A DNA stretch of 53,806 nucleotides from Mucidula mucida (Eukaryota > Basidiomycota > Agaricomycetes > Agaricales > Physalacriaceae), in contig JADNYV010000239.1 of the NCBI GenBank assembly GCA_015501055.1, positions 1 through 53,806 on the forward strand, in the 5' to 3' direction. Made by a program: the position numbers and the translations under genes. Below the pieces are notes generated by a model. That model was not told the DNA's origin. It was given only the letters and a program-made list of their open reading frames with translations, and searched no databases. Below, one piece after another: positions 10,222-24,800 of the stretch (its first letter is position 1; each line of letters starts with the position of its first letter).

Positions 10222-11587
10222 ATGTTCTCTTCTCTCGATTTCCCTAGATACGCCTTTGGCGGGCACCGCGTCAAGATGCTCAACGTCGTCGGCGTCGGCA
10301 GACACAGTCGCGTCGAGCGCGCTGTCTGGCGCCAGTCTCGCACCTGCCTTCCCAAGTTCATCGCCGTCAAGTGCATCCCCAAGAGTGCAGACGCGTCCGC
10401 TGCAGAAATCGCCAATCACGCCAAGGTCTCTGATCACGAACACATTGTCAAGTTTTATGGTTCCTACTCTGACACGAACACGGTCTACTTGAAGCTCCAG
10501 CTCGTAGAGGGTGGTACTCTCATGTCGGCGATAAATGAACGGAATATCTTCCAAGGCAATCCTCCCCTCGTCCGCATCGCGCTGTTGCAGCTCATCGATG
10601 CCGTTCACTATTGTCACGAACAGAGCGTCTTCCATGGCGACCTCAAGCCCGGCAATATCCTCTGTTCTGGCAAATCTGAACAGTTCAAGCTCTTGCTGTG
10701 CGATTTTGGCTCCTCCACCGATTCACCGACTTCATCCATTTTCACTGAGCGAGGGAGCGAAATGTATGCTAGTCCAGGTCGGTATTTCCTCCCAAACTCA
10801 GTGGTTCCACGCGTTGACAAGTTGAACAGAGCGTCTAGGAGAAGAGTTTAGACTGGCGGTGTACTCGACGAAGCAAAGCGACATTTGGTCTATTGGCATC
10901 ATCGCCATTAACATCATCTCGTCGCGTGCTCCCTGGGAGAAGGCTGGCTCTTCCTCGTCTGGCTTCAATCGTTTCCTTCACGATCCCGCTTTTCTTCGTT
11001 CCACTTTCGGCGTCTCGAAGGACACTCAGGCGATCCTCAAGCGGATTCTCACGCTGAACCCCATGGCTCGCATGTCGCTTCCCAATCTCCGCGCAGAAAT
11101 CGCAACTGTTCCTTCCTTTTTCAAGGCCGACGAAAACACGCCTTTCAGCACGCCTTTGATGCAATATACGGCTAGAAACTGTGCTCTTTTGGATGTCATT
11201 CCGATCATATGCAAACCAGCATCAAGTACCAGTAGCAAGGGAAGTCTGGACTCTGCCAACGACGAATGCATCATATATCCTAGTCCTGTTCTTGCCTTTG
11301 AACCCCTGGAGCAGCACGAGCCGCAACCTATGATTGCAAAGATTGCGCGGTCATTGAGCAGCGATGGAAGTAGCTCGGATGAGGACAGTGATGGTCCTAT
11401 CACGCCGTTCTCTACAGCAGTCGATGTGGATGTGGAAGTACCAGAGTTGGATTTGCGGGATGGATCTAGGTTTTTGCGGGTACCCAAGACTCGCAGTCGT
11501 GCGGCGTCGTGGTCAACGGGTCGGCTTATTATTGACAAGAAGTATGAGCGTCCGAGGGCAGTGTCTGGATCGAGGAAAGTTTTGTAG
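10222..11587 (+). CDS. Serine/threonine protein kinase, non-RD type
   Basis: Two exons (10222-10777 and 10830-11587) give 437 residues. Visible kinase motifs are a glycine loop (VGVGRHSRV), the VAIK lysine (FIAVKCIP), the catalytic loop HGDLKPGNIL, DFG in LCDFGSS, the APE-like MYASPE across the intron, and DIWSIGIIAINI. The catalytic loop has HGD instead of HRD, making it a non-RD kinase that usually does not need activation-loop phosphorylation. The C-terminal third is Ser- and Asp-rich, with many SP/TP sites and no known domain. The overall look is that of fungal Ran1/Ksp1-like kinases, but I cannot assign an orthologue. Confidence 0.85.
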
Positions 11588-11633
11588 GGCTGGTCCCTCG
11601 TCCACTCGTTTATAAAATAGAATTACAACAAAG

Positions 11634-12146
11634 TCAGATGGATGGAATAGTAATGTCGGTGGTCGGTCGTCTTGTTTCTCTGCCAAGACCTGCTGCCATC
11701 TCTGCTTCCTCTATGGTATAGGCCGGCTCCTTGAGTTGTTTTACGCGGCGCTTGTGCACTTTGCTTTTCCAGTGTGATTTTAGTGCAACGTCCGTTTCAT
11801 AGTGTCTGAGTAGCGGATTAATGGTGTGTCAAGAGATGGAGGATGGACCAACTTTGCGCATTCGACGCAGTAGTGCTGAGCGAGGCCAGGCGTCTCAAAG
11901 TCGAGCGGCTGGGCTTCAAGGACTGCCCGATTCTACAGCAGCATTGGATGAGTTGGATACGACGGAAAAAGTCAAGACGTACTTTTGGGTCCAAGTCAAT
12001 TAGCTGGATCTGGTCCAAATCTCTTGTCCTGACCTATTGACAGTAAGCAAGGCACATATTAGTAGAAATAGCAATACCCTTGTTCGTGATGCCCTGTGTA
12101 CGTCTCTGCGAGCATGATGAGCTCTTGAACGGCGAAGGCGACCCAT
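11634..12146 (-). CDS. BUD20: C2H2 zinc-finger protein, BUD20/ZNF593 family
   Basis: Bud20 is a shuttling factor that helps export pre-60S ribosomal particles from the nucleus (yeast knowledge). Four exons, 12146-12078, 12033-11983, 11932-11853 and 11805-11634, sum exactly to 124 codons. The basic start [20 protein letters not shown] leads to [13 protein letters not shown], then a single finger with [20 protein letters not shown] and a second His in KVHKRR, then [18 protein letters not shown]. All family landmarks are intact. Short open frames on the plus strand here are shadows. The start codon is 57 bp from the divergent ATP23 start. Confidence 0.92.
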
Positions 12147-12203
12147 GATGATGATGATAAAAAGGGAACGTGTGGCTGTGCGTAATTTCCATTCCTCTCT
12201 TTG

Positions 12204-12819
12204 ATGGGCGACAGCTTTGAGCGTTGGCGGCAATGGGCCGCCGAGATGATCTCGCCGAGCGACGCAGAGTCTGTGCGGAAGCGCAACGAGCGGGCTGTGC
12301 AGCGCTGCGAGGTGAACAAGCAGTGGCTGCTCACCTACTCGCCGACGGTCACCTTTCTGCTGCACCACCTCAGCCTGAGCGGGTGCAAGGTGCCCGAGCG
12401 CAACCTCGTCTGCGCCCCGTGCTCGCGCGTCATGGCAGGCGGATACGTCTCCGGGCGCGGCGCCGTCGTTTGTGCGCCAACAACTTTTACAGTCGCCGCC
12501 ACCTCGAGCGCACCATGTGTCACGAGCTCATGCATCTCTACGACGAGTGCCGCTTCAAGGTCGACTGGTCCAATCTCCGCCACCTGGCCTGCTCAGAGAT
12601 ACGCGCCAACAATCTCAGCGGCGACTGTCGCTTCTTTAGCGAGCTCAATCGCGGCATCGTCAGCTTCGCAGCACAGCACCAGGAGTGCGTCCGCCGTCGC
12701 GCCATAGTGTCTGTCACCCAAAACTCCAACTGCCCCGACGAGGAGACTGCCCGCAAGGTCGTCAATGAAGTCTGGGAGAGCTGCTTAAAGACACTAGACC
12801 ATTTGATGAGATCTACTAG
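12204..12819 (+). CDS. ATP23: Mitochondrial inner membrane protease ATP23
   Basis: Atp23 is an intermembrane-space zinc metalloprotease and chaperone that matures Atp6 and helps F0 assembly (yeast knowledge). The HExxH motif is seen as CHELMHLYDECRF, with conserved cysteines around it (CAPC, LACSEIRANNLSGDC, NCPDE). The gene has no intron. Two one-base deletions break the frame: a T after ttt at 12469-12471 (GAVVLCANNF) and a T after tt at 12785-12786 (ESCFKDTRPFDEIY). With both restored the product is 205 residues and ends at the TAG at 12817-12819, as in the family. I take both as sequencing errors. Confidence 0.92.
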
Positions 12820-12968
12820 TAGGTTCTTTCTCCATCTTGGCGATACATCTAACCTTTCATAGATAGATTACCACTTTTACTTTGTACTAATACGCGTTTA
12901 GAAGTTACGCGACTCAATTAGTTCCCAGTTATAATGTCTATTGAGAAATCTACAGCCCCGATTACAAA

Positions 12969-14383
12969 CTAGTTGGTCCTGTACAGTGCCCGCTTCGCAA
13001 CCTTGGTGATCACCTCGGTGGTGGGGAATGCAAGGGCCTCCAAGTTGATAGCATACTACGCCTAGTCAGTAACTCGAATCGACAGCATGGGGTTATCCAC
13101 TTACGGGGGTAGGAACGTCAGCACCGGTAACACGCTCGACAGGCGCGTCCAGGTAATCGAATGCCTCGCTCTCGATTATCTGAGCGCAAATCTCACTGCC
13201 AACACCGAACGCGGGGAAGCCACCCTCGACGATCACAAGTCTGTATGAAACGCGTCGGTAAAAATCAATGACACGTTTGGCAAATTGCTTACCGGTTGGT
13301 CTTCTTCACCGAGTTTTTAATAGTGTCAATGTCCAATGGGCGAATACTGCGCAAGTTGATAACCTCGGCCTTGATGCCCTCCTTGGCGAGCTCATCGGCA
13401 GACTCAAGACAGTGGGTGACCATCTTGCTGTGCGCGACGAACGTCACGTCGGAACCTTCGCGCTCGACCTTGCATTTGCCGATTGGGATAAGGAAGTCTT
13501 CCGACATGGCCTCGGCGCTCATGGGGTAAGAGACACCGTACAACATTTCGTTTTCGAGAAATATGACGGGATTGGGATCGCGGATGGCGCTCTGCGACGC
13601 ATCAGTCAAAAGCAGATAGTTAGTTGGTAGACCGACCTTTAGTAAACCCTTGCAGTCCTCAGCACTCCACGGGCTGACGACCTTCAAACCGGGAATGGAA
13701 CCGTACCAGGCAGCGTAGTCCTGCGAATGCTGCGCGCCGACACCAGAAGCAGCACCGTTGGGACCACGGAAGACGATGGGACCGGCACGTTTCCTCCGGA
13801 CATGTAGTAAGTCTTGCCAGCAGAATTGACAATCTGGTCAATGGCCTGCATCGCAAAGTTGAAAGTCATGAATTCACAACTGCACAAATGAAAACCCGGT
13901 CATTCAGTCAGCGCATGTCAAGGTGGTAAACCCATACATTGGTCGCAATCCAGCTAATGCCGCGCCCGTCGCCAGACCAGCGAAACCCATCTCGGTAATG
14001 GGCGTGTCGACGACACGCTTCTCGCCGAACTTGTCCAAAAGACCTTTTGTGACCTGGCAAAGAAAGTTACAGAGGTCATTCATTCGGGCATGGCAGCAAA
14101 ACGCCGAACCTTGTATGCACCGTTGTACCGAGCGACTTCCTCTCCGAGGATAAACACCGACTCGTCCCGAATCATTTCCTCCTCCATGGCAGCATTGAGG
14201 GCATCGCGGACAGTCATCTAAGCTAGGGAATGAGCACACGCTCGTGGCACACACTGTTCACGACTGGCGCACCGAGTTGTCGGACGCCGAAGCGTATCCG
14301 CGAGTTGAGCGCAGGGCATGGCGGGCTATCGACGGCCGAGCGAGAGCAGGCGCCAGACGGGGGAGAACCAGACGGAGGACCAT
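12969..14383 (-). CDS. PDB1: Pyruvate dehydrogenase E1 component subunit beta, mitochondrial
   Basis: With E1-alpha it decarboxylates pyruvate in the mitochondrial matrix. The first exon is a presequence rich in Arg and Leu ([18 protein letters not shown]) joined to [15 protein letters not shown]. Then follow [75 protein letters not shown] and [17 protein letters not shown], ending AKRALYRTN. About seven exons are needed, all with GT-AG introns. One base is missing at the ggg at 13778-13780: GGNVPVP must be followed by [10 protein letters not shown], which needs one more C on the coding strand. The sequence downstream is then perfect, so this is probably a sequencing error. Confidence 0.94.
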
Positions 14384-14691
14384 CGTTTTGGAGGAAGAGT
14401 TGGTGTACGGAGGGTGTCGGAGGCTTGATGAGCGAGCTCGGTCGCGTAAAATCTTTTGGGGATCCCAATCGGGAAGACGGTCCGGCCGTGACCGTTATCA
14501 GGGCGTTACACCTAATCGTCGGTAGCTGGCGACTTTGCTCACAATCTTACATTTATTCATGTGGTCAAGTCGGTACAAAGTTCGCGAAATTGCCCATCAG
14601 CTCACTCTGAGATAGTGGATGCTTCTTTTCACACAAACTTCTTTATTTCTTTCCTCCGTTCATATCCCTCAGAAAAGGCTTACTCTACTCT
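14384..14691. other. Intergenic region between PDB1 and HIS4
   Basis: This is the upstream region of PDB1 and the downstream region of HIS4, both on the minus strand. Apart from pyrimidine-rich stretches near 14640-14690, nothing is recognised. Confidence 0.4.
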
Positions 14692-17314
14692 TTATACCTG
14701 CTGGGCGCGTAGCCGTATTCTTACAGCATTCGCATGCGCTTGGAGCCCTTCGCAATCCGCCAGAGTAGCCACAATCGGACCGAGATCTTTCAACCCGGCG
14801 GGCGTGATCTCCTGTGAAGTGATATGCTTCTGGAACGAAAGCGTATTAACACCACTGAACTGGCGCGCATAACCATTCGTCGGCAATGTGTGATTGGTCC
14901 CAGAGGCATAATCGCCACAACTGAAATAACTTTCAACAAAGTAATCGCATGTACATTATGGGACGCACCTTTCCGGAGTGAAGGATCCGACAAAAACACT
15001 TCCAGCATTATCGATAGACGCCACGGCAGCGGGGGCATTTTCGAGATGAATGATGAGATGCTCAGGTGCATAATCATTCGAAAACTCGATGGCCTCTTCT
15101 ACGGATGTTGCTCTAACGATGATGCTTTTGGGGATTGATTCGCGGACAATATCGACTCTGGATAATGCTTTGGCTTGACTATCGACCTCTGCCTCGATTT
15201 GCTGGAGATGTTCCTCGGTAAGATTCACGGCGACGAGAACTACTTGGGAATCAATTCCGTGCTCCGCTTGAGATAGAAGGTCAGCCGCCACGAATGCAGC
15301 ATTCGCAGTGTGATCTGCAATAACCTAGAAGATATATTAAGACCATGCTATCAGATTGGCAGTGGGAGCGTACCAGGACTTCGCTAGGTCCCGCGGGCAT
15401 ATCGATAGAGACGAGCGCATCAGTATCATTCTGCACCAACATCTTCGCCGCCGTAACCCACTGGTTCCCAGGTCCAAATATCTTGTCAACCTTGGGACAA
15501 GTCTCTGTTCCATATGCCATCGCAGCGACAGCTTGAGCGCCACCAGCCTTCAAAACCGCTGACGCGCCGACCAAGCCCGCGACGTACATCACTTCGGGAG
15601 AAATGCTACCATCGGGACGCGGTGGCGTAGCGAAGACAATCTCTTTACACCCCGCGACCTGAGCGGGAATGCCTAACATCAATGCCGTTGATGGTAAAAT
15701 AGCCGTTCCACCAGGAATATACAATCCCACTCGAGCAACAGGGCGCGCGAAACGAGAGCATACGACGCCTGGCATGGTCTCGACCACGAGGGTCTCTCGA
15801 TCCGCTTGAGCGTCGTGAAACTTGTAGATATTGGCGTACGCTTTGTCAATAGCATTCTTGACTTCCGCGTCAATCTGCATGGTCTCGGGTCCGAATGGTG
15901 GGAACATGCACGTCGATGACAGTTGAGCCTTGTCGAATTTGGCTGTAAGCTCGATGAGGGCTTTATCGCCCTCAGATCGGACCTTGGAAACGATGGGCTT
16001 GACTTTTTCTATCATTTCGTCGGATTTCAAGACTGGACGGCGAAGAAGGTCCTTTCGTGCCGTTTTCGAAATGTTGGCAAGGGTAGAGCTACGCATGCGG
16101 ATAGGCGCGTTGAGATCGATGGATGGAGGGGAGGAGGCTGCTTGGGGAGGTGCCGGCTGACTGGATGCAGAAGGTTGGGTCCACTGCGGCTTGGCATTTC
16201 CAGGTCGACGCGTAACTCGTTTCGCTTTTCTATCAAGAGAACGCTCTATATCTGCAATCGACACGCCGGACGCGATACACTTGGTGAGCGCAAAGTAGAA
16301 TAGATCGGCAGCTTCGAACGCGACATCCTCTTGAGTTTCTGCACTACACAACTCGTCTGCTTCTTCCATTATCTTGGAACGAAGCAGGGTTGGATCGCTG
16401 AACAAGCGTTTCGTGTAAGAGCCCTCCGGTGCGGATGCTAATCTGGATTTAAGTGTACCCTCGAGAGCAGATAAACCTTTGGCTTCGCCGAAACATGACT
16501 GTCTTTCCAGGTGGCAAAAACCTGAGCCGTGTTGCACGACGCGGAACTCCAAGCTGTCCGAATCGCAATCCAGTCGGATGCTGGTGACAACCTGCGTAGC
16601 ACCAGACGTCTCTCCTTTACGCCATAAACCGTGTTTGCGCGACTGGTAGACACCCTTGCCCGTGAGAATGCTCTCCTTCACAGATTCCGTGGAGGAATAT
16701 ACCAATCCTAGCGCCTGGCCAGTCTCGCTGCAAACGACGGTGGGGAAAAGACCATCAGAACGATCTGACGATAACGGAGCCATAAATGCATCAGCAACAT
16801 TGATTTGAGCGGGGGAAGTGGGGCCGAGAGTGAGTTGGGCGCTGCGTACGACCAACGTAGCTTTTATTCCCAAAAGTTGTCGTATTGATAACTTGGATGG
16901 TGCATGTGAGCCGGTGGACAGAAAGTAGATATCAGATTTTTCAAAAAACTTTGATATGGAGGCTATCAAGTCGAGATCCAAGGCGGGTGATTTGAGTAAG
17001 ACGCCGGAGACAGCATTTCGAACGGTATCTGAAACGGCGCTGACACTTGCAATGTCGAGGAGAAGGATGATACGGTCATTGGGAATGATTCCCACAAGTT
17101 CCTTCGCCCATGAAAGAGGAACGATGACTTTTTCCGCGCCATGGTCGAGGTAGGTAGTAATAGTAGACAAGTCAAAGGATGGACCGTCTACAAGCACGTA
17201 AGAATGGTCGGGTAACGGGCCGCTCGGCGAAGAGAGAATGACAGGGCCGATGCGCTCTAAGACGGGGAGTAGGGCATCTGTTTCCTGGTCGAGCAGGGGC
17301 AAGAAGACAGGCAT
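14692..17314 (-). CDS. HIS4: Trifunctional histidine biosynthesis protein (cyclohydrolase/pyrophosphohydrolase/histidinol dehydrogenase)
   Basis: One polypeptide of 841 residues does histidine steps 2, 3, 9 and 10. Three exons, 17314-15374, 15324-14969 and 14920-14692, sum exactly to 842 codons. Domains in order: a poorly conserved N-terminal segment; HisI-like cyclohydrolase ([39 protein letters not shown]); HisE-like pyrophosphohydrolase ([33 protein letters not shown]); a Pro/Ser linker; and histidinol dehydrogenase ([57 protein letters not shown]). The first ATG in frame is at 17314. No frameshift was found despite its length. Confidence 0.96.
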
Positions 17315-17425
17315 CTTCAAATCGCGAAATTTTGAAGCGTCAAGTCAAGTGCTAATTGAGTCATGCATCGATCGCCCTATGCACGTGGCTGTTGCCGGCT
17401 CGACTTCACTCCAGCCCCATCCACC

Positions 17426-18275
17426 ATGCAGTCGCTCAATCGTTTCTTATACGGGCCCACACCGGAGGAAAAGGTCAAGGCATGGCAGAACAAATTGCGC
17501 CAAGAAACACGCCTGCTCGACCGGGAAATGAGGCAGGTTGGCGCACCACAGCCTATTCATATCTCCCAGCTCACAAAGCGCCAGCTCGACCTCGCGACCA
17601 CCAAAGTCCGCGCATCCGTGAAACAACTGGCACAAAAGGGAGACGTTAAATCTGCTCGTATATTGGCACGGGAAGTTGTCCGCAGCGACAAGCAGAAGGA
17701 CCGCATTTCTGTGAGCAAGGCTCGGCTGGGGTCAATAGGTACCCAACTCAATCAACAAATGGGTGCGTTGGCCTTGTTCTGTCTCTACCATGGAAATAAC
17801 TTCCACCAAATAGCCATGATGAAGATAACGGGCTCGCTCCAGAAATCCACCGAAATCATGAAGCTATCCAATGCACTCATTAAGCTACCCCAAATCAGTC
17901 AAACAATGCGCGAGATGAGCATGGAGATGACAAAGGCACGCTTCTTCCAACTTGCTTGATTCAATACTCATGTAGGACCTAGGCGGGAATAATGGAAGAG
18001 ATGATCGACGACACACTGGAAATGGACGATGACGAGGAGCTCGAAGAGGAAGCTGATGCCGAAGTTGATAAAGTTCTATTTGCTTTGACAAATGGAAAGC
18101 TTGGAGAGGCACCTGCTGTTTCAAATGTTACTCCAGTGAGGCGACCGATGCCATTTCATATGTGGCGCACACTCATATCGTTTCGCAGGCAACGGAAGAC
18201 ACGACTTTAGAAGACGAAGAGACAGAGAAGACGATGGAGAGATACCGACAGACATTAAACGGTATTCTCAGTTAG
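17426..18275 (+). CDS. VPS24: ESCRT-III subunit Vps24/CHMP3
   Basis: Vps24 caps ESCRT-III filaments on endosomes during multivesicular body formation. Four exons, 17426-17762, 17814-17935, 17983-18135 and 18189-18275, sum to 233 codons. The N-terminal basic helix (MQSLNRFLYGPTPEEKVKAW) is followed by the long helical hairpin (LLDREMRQVG, SARILAREVVRSDKQ), AMMKITGSLQKSTEIMK and the acidic C-terminal half (GIMEEMIDDTLEMDDDEELEEEAD). Intron 2 (17936-17982, 47 nt) has a GC donor (AAAG|GCACGC). No GT can substitute and still give KAGIMEEM. Confidence 0.93.
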
Positions 18276-18397
18276 GTGTGATTTTTCGAGGTTTTTGTAT
18301 TCTAGGTTATCTATATATTCCACAACACTATTCCTATGCGAATGTATTCGCCATGAACATCCATGCCGATATGTCAATGTGCTCTTTGGATCTACGA

Positions 18398-19589
18398 CTA
18401 ACATTCCGTCATGCACATCTCATCTAACCAAACCGGGGCGCAATAACTGAACCAACTAATGACCCAAATGTATCCAATCGTTCGCGTCACGACAGGGGAC
18501 ACCTTAACGCCGGACGTTTTCACGAGCGCGACAACACGGGATTCGACGGTGATGGCGAGGGATTGAGCACAAAAGAATTTCAGAGTACCGTACCCAATAC
18601 CTACTCCGCCGAGTTGATGCATGAGGCCCGAGACGAGAAAGCCGCAGTAAAGGCTCACGAAAGAGGCTAGTTGGCTTCCCGGCTGGATCCCAAAAGATTG
18701 AATCATGAAACGATTATGCGACTTTAAGGCCTAGGAAACTCGTGAGTGTATGAATTGGAAGTAGATGGGACACTAACTCTTCGTAAAATTTGATGCCATG
18801 TTCGACTGAGGTATGCATATCAACGAGGAGAACCGGGTCGAGTAAAGAAACGAACCCCCAAAATGACCGCACGGAGTAGGCATCTAAGAAACTTCCGAAC
18901 CAAGGTGGGGAATCTTTGCCTCCAAAAAGGAGTATCCAGATATCATGGGGGAGAATTTGAGCGGGTATAGTGACGATGAGGAAGGTATAGATGCTGATGC
19001 GTCGCCATCCGAGACCATACGACGTAGTCGAGACAGCTTTTTGGAAGGCTGGATTGAGACCAAGGGGTATGCCTGCGAGGTCCAGGAAGAAGGACAAACC
19101 CACTATCCTTAGCAGCAAATGCGACCTAGTCCGATACTGGGGATCGGGGACTGGGGGAAGAGTGCCGCGAGGAGGCTCGTGCCTCCATCCCACACCACGA
19201 GGGTTTACCACAAGCTCCACGGCCCACCTGAGGCGTACTGCGAATGGTGCAAGGCCCACGTCCCATATCTTGGCATTCCCTTTGCTAGACTGCTTACTGA
19301 GCTCCTTATGAGCATTAGTGAGGAGAAGATAGTCGGATGCGAAGAGAACGGCGGTCATATTCCAAAGCCCAATGAAATTGTCAAAGTTTGGATGTGTTCG
19401 TGGTGCAAGTTGAATGTTGTAGAAGGCTAGGGCGCATATGGGGAGAAACAGGACGCGTCGACGCGTAAAGGAGCGCACTGTCAAGGACAAGACAAGCGAT
19501 GCAAAGAGGAGGGCTAGCCGTAGGACTGGAAATACTGGATCAAATGGATTAGAATACATGACTTTCGGAGGATGAGTGTAGACGAGCAT
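18398..19589 (-). CDS. MBOAT-type acyltransferase, wax synthase domain protein
   Basis: A 364-residue polytopic membrane protein. Three exons, 19589-18856, 18805-18778 (28 nt) and 18730-18398, sum to whole codons. Several hydrophobic helices are seen. The wax-synthase signature FWGRTWHQILRRAL is reconstructed across the 28-nt microexon, and the second half holds LYCGFLVSGLMHQLGG with the conserved His. Fungal members acylate alcohols, including terpenoids and sterols, with acyl-CoA. The substrate is unknown, and no biosynthetic cluster surrounds it. It is divergent from IDH2, with 108 bp between start codons. Confidence 0.85.
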
Positions 19590-19697
19590 TGCCGTAGATC
19601 GCCGTTGCAGATAATCTTATCTCCGTAATCACGTGGTCATTATCGGAAGGAAACGCTTCAGCCCGGACTGAGGTCGTACTCTTTTACTTTTGACGAC

Positions 19698-21474
<1,777 letters not shown>

Positions 21475-21895
21475 ATCTTCATAGCAGCGGTAGCTACGAA
21501 GGTAGATAGAGTGTAGTAATATGGACTGCAGGTTGCTCTTGAGTTGCCTGCATTTTCTGATGTTACGACTACATATCAAAGATGGGTCCGCAAAGCACCG
21601 CGTCAGGGCGGGAGCGTGGGAAAGGAGAGTGGACACCATCAAGACAAGCCAGGCGTTTTAAAGCTGCGCCTTTACACCACGTCCGATAAGCCATACCTCG
21701 CATTCCTTCCCCTCACTCGCCTTGCAAGGCAAAGCCAACAAGACCACCCACCTTCCAACTTGAAGGTAACCGCAAATCTTGCTTATATGCGCCCTATTTT
21801 CCTTGCTCACCGTGTCTTGCAGCTACCCACCAGTAACAAAAAACCAGAAAAAGACTAAATAACACCTTTCTCGTGTAAATTTCCTTACGAACGAC
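21475..21895. other. Intergenic region and SSD1 leader
   Basis: This is the downstream region of IDH2 and the upstream region of SSD1. The part from 21690 to 21860 is pyrimidine-rich and free of convincing coding potential, as expected for a promoter and 5' leader. No RNA gene is recognised. Confidence 0.4.
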
Positions 21896-24800
21896 ATGAC
21901 CGACGAAATTACGCCTCCAGCACCGCCGAAAAAGGACGACAAAAAGCCCCCTACCGGCAATGGTCGGGGTCCCAAGCGAACCGCCTCGGTGAGCAAGCCT
22001 GCAAGTGCCCCAAACCAAGGCGCACCGCGGCCAGCGTCGAGATCATCAGCCAACAAGAAGACGTCGGCGCCTGCTGCAGAATCTGGCTCTGAATCTGCCT
22101 CGCGCAAATCTGACTCTGGCAAGAAACCTGACCAACAGCAACGCAACAAGAGTCAGTCAGGCAGCGGGCGCCCTCAGCAGCATCGCAAAGGACAGGCCTC
22201 GGCGTCGCAGGGTCAGCGCTCCAGCACGCCCAAGGACCAGCCGCCTAAACAGGGAACGCCTACGCCGGCTCAGACTAAAGAGTCAAGCGATGCGCTCTCG
22301 TCGCTACAGCGAGTCATCGCTGACCTCAGGACCACCTCTCCCCAGCCACCCATGGCATCCTTCCAGCCCTCTCAACCACCTACCTCTACGCTCCCTCTCA
22401 ACGCACCTGTCTTCCAGCCTGGTGCTGCTGCCTACCCCGGAATCCAAAATTCCGCGGATGCGAAACACCGCAAAGCTGCATCTTTGGGCAACTCTGGCCT
22501 CTCTGGCAACTTCAACTCGTTTGCACCCAACCTAGGGTCAATGATGGAAGACGTTGACGTTAACGAAGAGGGCGAAATTCACGAACAGTATTACCCTCAG
22601 CAGCAACAAGGGCACCAGCCTCGCTCTCAGTCCCAAAGCATGAGCTTCACCGCCCCACGCTTCGCTGCTCTCGCAGCTCAGCAAGAACAGGAGTCGGTCG
22701 GACCCTCCGGTCGCCCTCAGCTTGCCCCGAACTTCATGTTCGGTGCCAAGAAAAGAGGTGGCGGCATGATGGGTCCGCCTATTGATGAGGAAGACGTTGG
22801 ATTCCAATTCCCACAGCAGCAGATCTCGTCTGCAGAACCTTCCCGTGAGCTCAACATGCAGCATGGCAAAACCGACAGCGGGGAAATTACAGGTATCATG
22901 GCTGAACAGGTGTGTTCTTCGTTGATTTGGTTTCAAGATACAGTACTAACGGATCTAAGCAGATTGCTCTTCAGAATCAGATTGAGCTTCTCCAGCAGCA
23001 ACAGCAGGCGCTTTACCAGCAGCAATTGGCGTCCAACCAAGTCCTCTCTTTCCAAACCCCTGGCCTTGCTCCCAACAGGGGTGCGCACAGGCGCGTTCAG
23101 AGTACTGTTCCCATGGGTGCCGCGGGCGCTGGGTTCGGGAACCCGCAATCTGCGATGGGCCAATTCGGTAACTTTGGCGCCATGAACAACATGGGCCTCG
23201 ATGGTCAGACTCAAGGCATCCCACGAGGACATGGTCGCCGTCACAGTGTCAATGTCGTGAACAAGGGAGGCGCTCAGGGTTCGATCAGCTACAACGGCAA
23301 CTCTTTCCCTCCCCAAGATGGCTTTGACGACGGCTTCGCTCCACCTGCGTTCAATGGTCACTCCAGGCAGGCATCGCGTGCTGACTCGAGCTGGCGTATC
23401 AGTAAGTGTTCAGAAGTTTTTGGCGTGTGCGTGAATTTACTCTTTGCAGACGGCGGAGTCGGCGGTATTCCAACGAACGGCAACAACGGCTTCACAGCGG
23501 ATCTTGCTCAAGCGCAAGCGCAGCTTCAAAGCTTGCAACAATTCCGCGCAGCTGCCGGCGGCCACCACCACAAGATGCCGTCCTTCAGTTTCCCTAACAT
23601 GTTACCCAACATGATGGCGGCGAATATGATGGGTATGGGTCTTGGCGGCATCAATCTGCTCCAACAGCAGCAACAACAGTTCCAATCCCAGCTCCAACAG
23701 CAATCCAATCAGCCTCAGCGCAAGTCTCTCTTTGCACCCTACCTTCCTCAAGCTTCACTACCCCCGTTGTTGGCCGCTGGGAAATTGGTCGTCGGCATTT
23801 TGCGTGTCAACAAGAGGAATCGCTCGGACGCCTACGTTGCTACAGAAGTTCTCGATGCCGATATATACATATGCGGCTCAAAGGATCGCAACCGTGCTCT
23901 GGAAGGCGATATTGTTGCCGTTGAGCTTCTCGATGTTGACGAGGTCTGGGGAACGAAGAAGGAGAAGGAGGAAAAGAAGAGGAAAAAGGAAGAGAACTCT
24001 GCCTACGATGTTAGATCGAGCGCTGGTCGCAGAGATGACAAGAAGAAAGACGATGTCGAAGTTGAAGGACAAGGTCTTCTTCTGTTCGAGGATGAAGAGT
24101 AAGTCTAACCTGCAAGTTGTCTGTTATCAGTCTGCTCATCCCATTCTTAGAGTCACGGACGACGTTAAACCACAATTTGCTGGCCACGTTGTTGCCGTTG
24201 TGGAAAGGATGCCTGGTCAGCTTTTCTCTGGCACACTTGGCCTTTTGCGTCCGTCTTCTGCCGCTACAAAAGAAAAGCAAGAAGCCGAGCGCCGTGAGCG
24301 TGAGGGCGACCGTGGCGACGAACCGAGGAGAGCACCTATTGAACGTCCTAAGATTGTATGGTTTAAGCCTACGGACAAACGAGTGCCCCTGATCGCCATC
24401 CCCACTGAGCAAGCCCCACCCGATTTCGTACAGAATTCTGAGGCTTATGTGGATAAGCTTTTCGTCGCTTGTATAAAGCGCCATGTGAGTAGGATCTTCT
24501 CGAAGGGTTTCGCCTGTCTGATTGCATTTTTCTAGCCTATCAGTTCGTTACATCCTTTCGGAACCCTTGTCGAGGAACTCGGCCCCATCGGCAACATTGA
24601 AGTTGAGACTAGTGCCCTTCTCAAGGATTGCAACTTCCCGACCGAGGATTTCACCGAGAATGTCATCAAGTGTTTGCCTCCCATGCCTTGGACGTGAGTG
24701 CTCCGAGGTTCCGCCTTTTCCATGAACTCATTGAAATATTAGAATTCCCGAACGCGAGCTGGAGCTGAGGAAGGACTTGCGCAACGAGCGCGTTTTCTCC

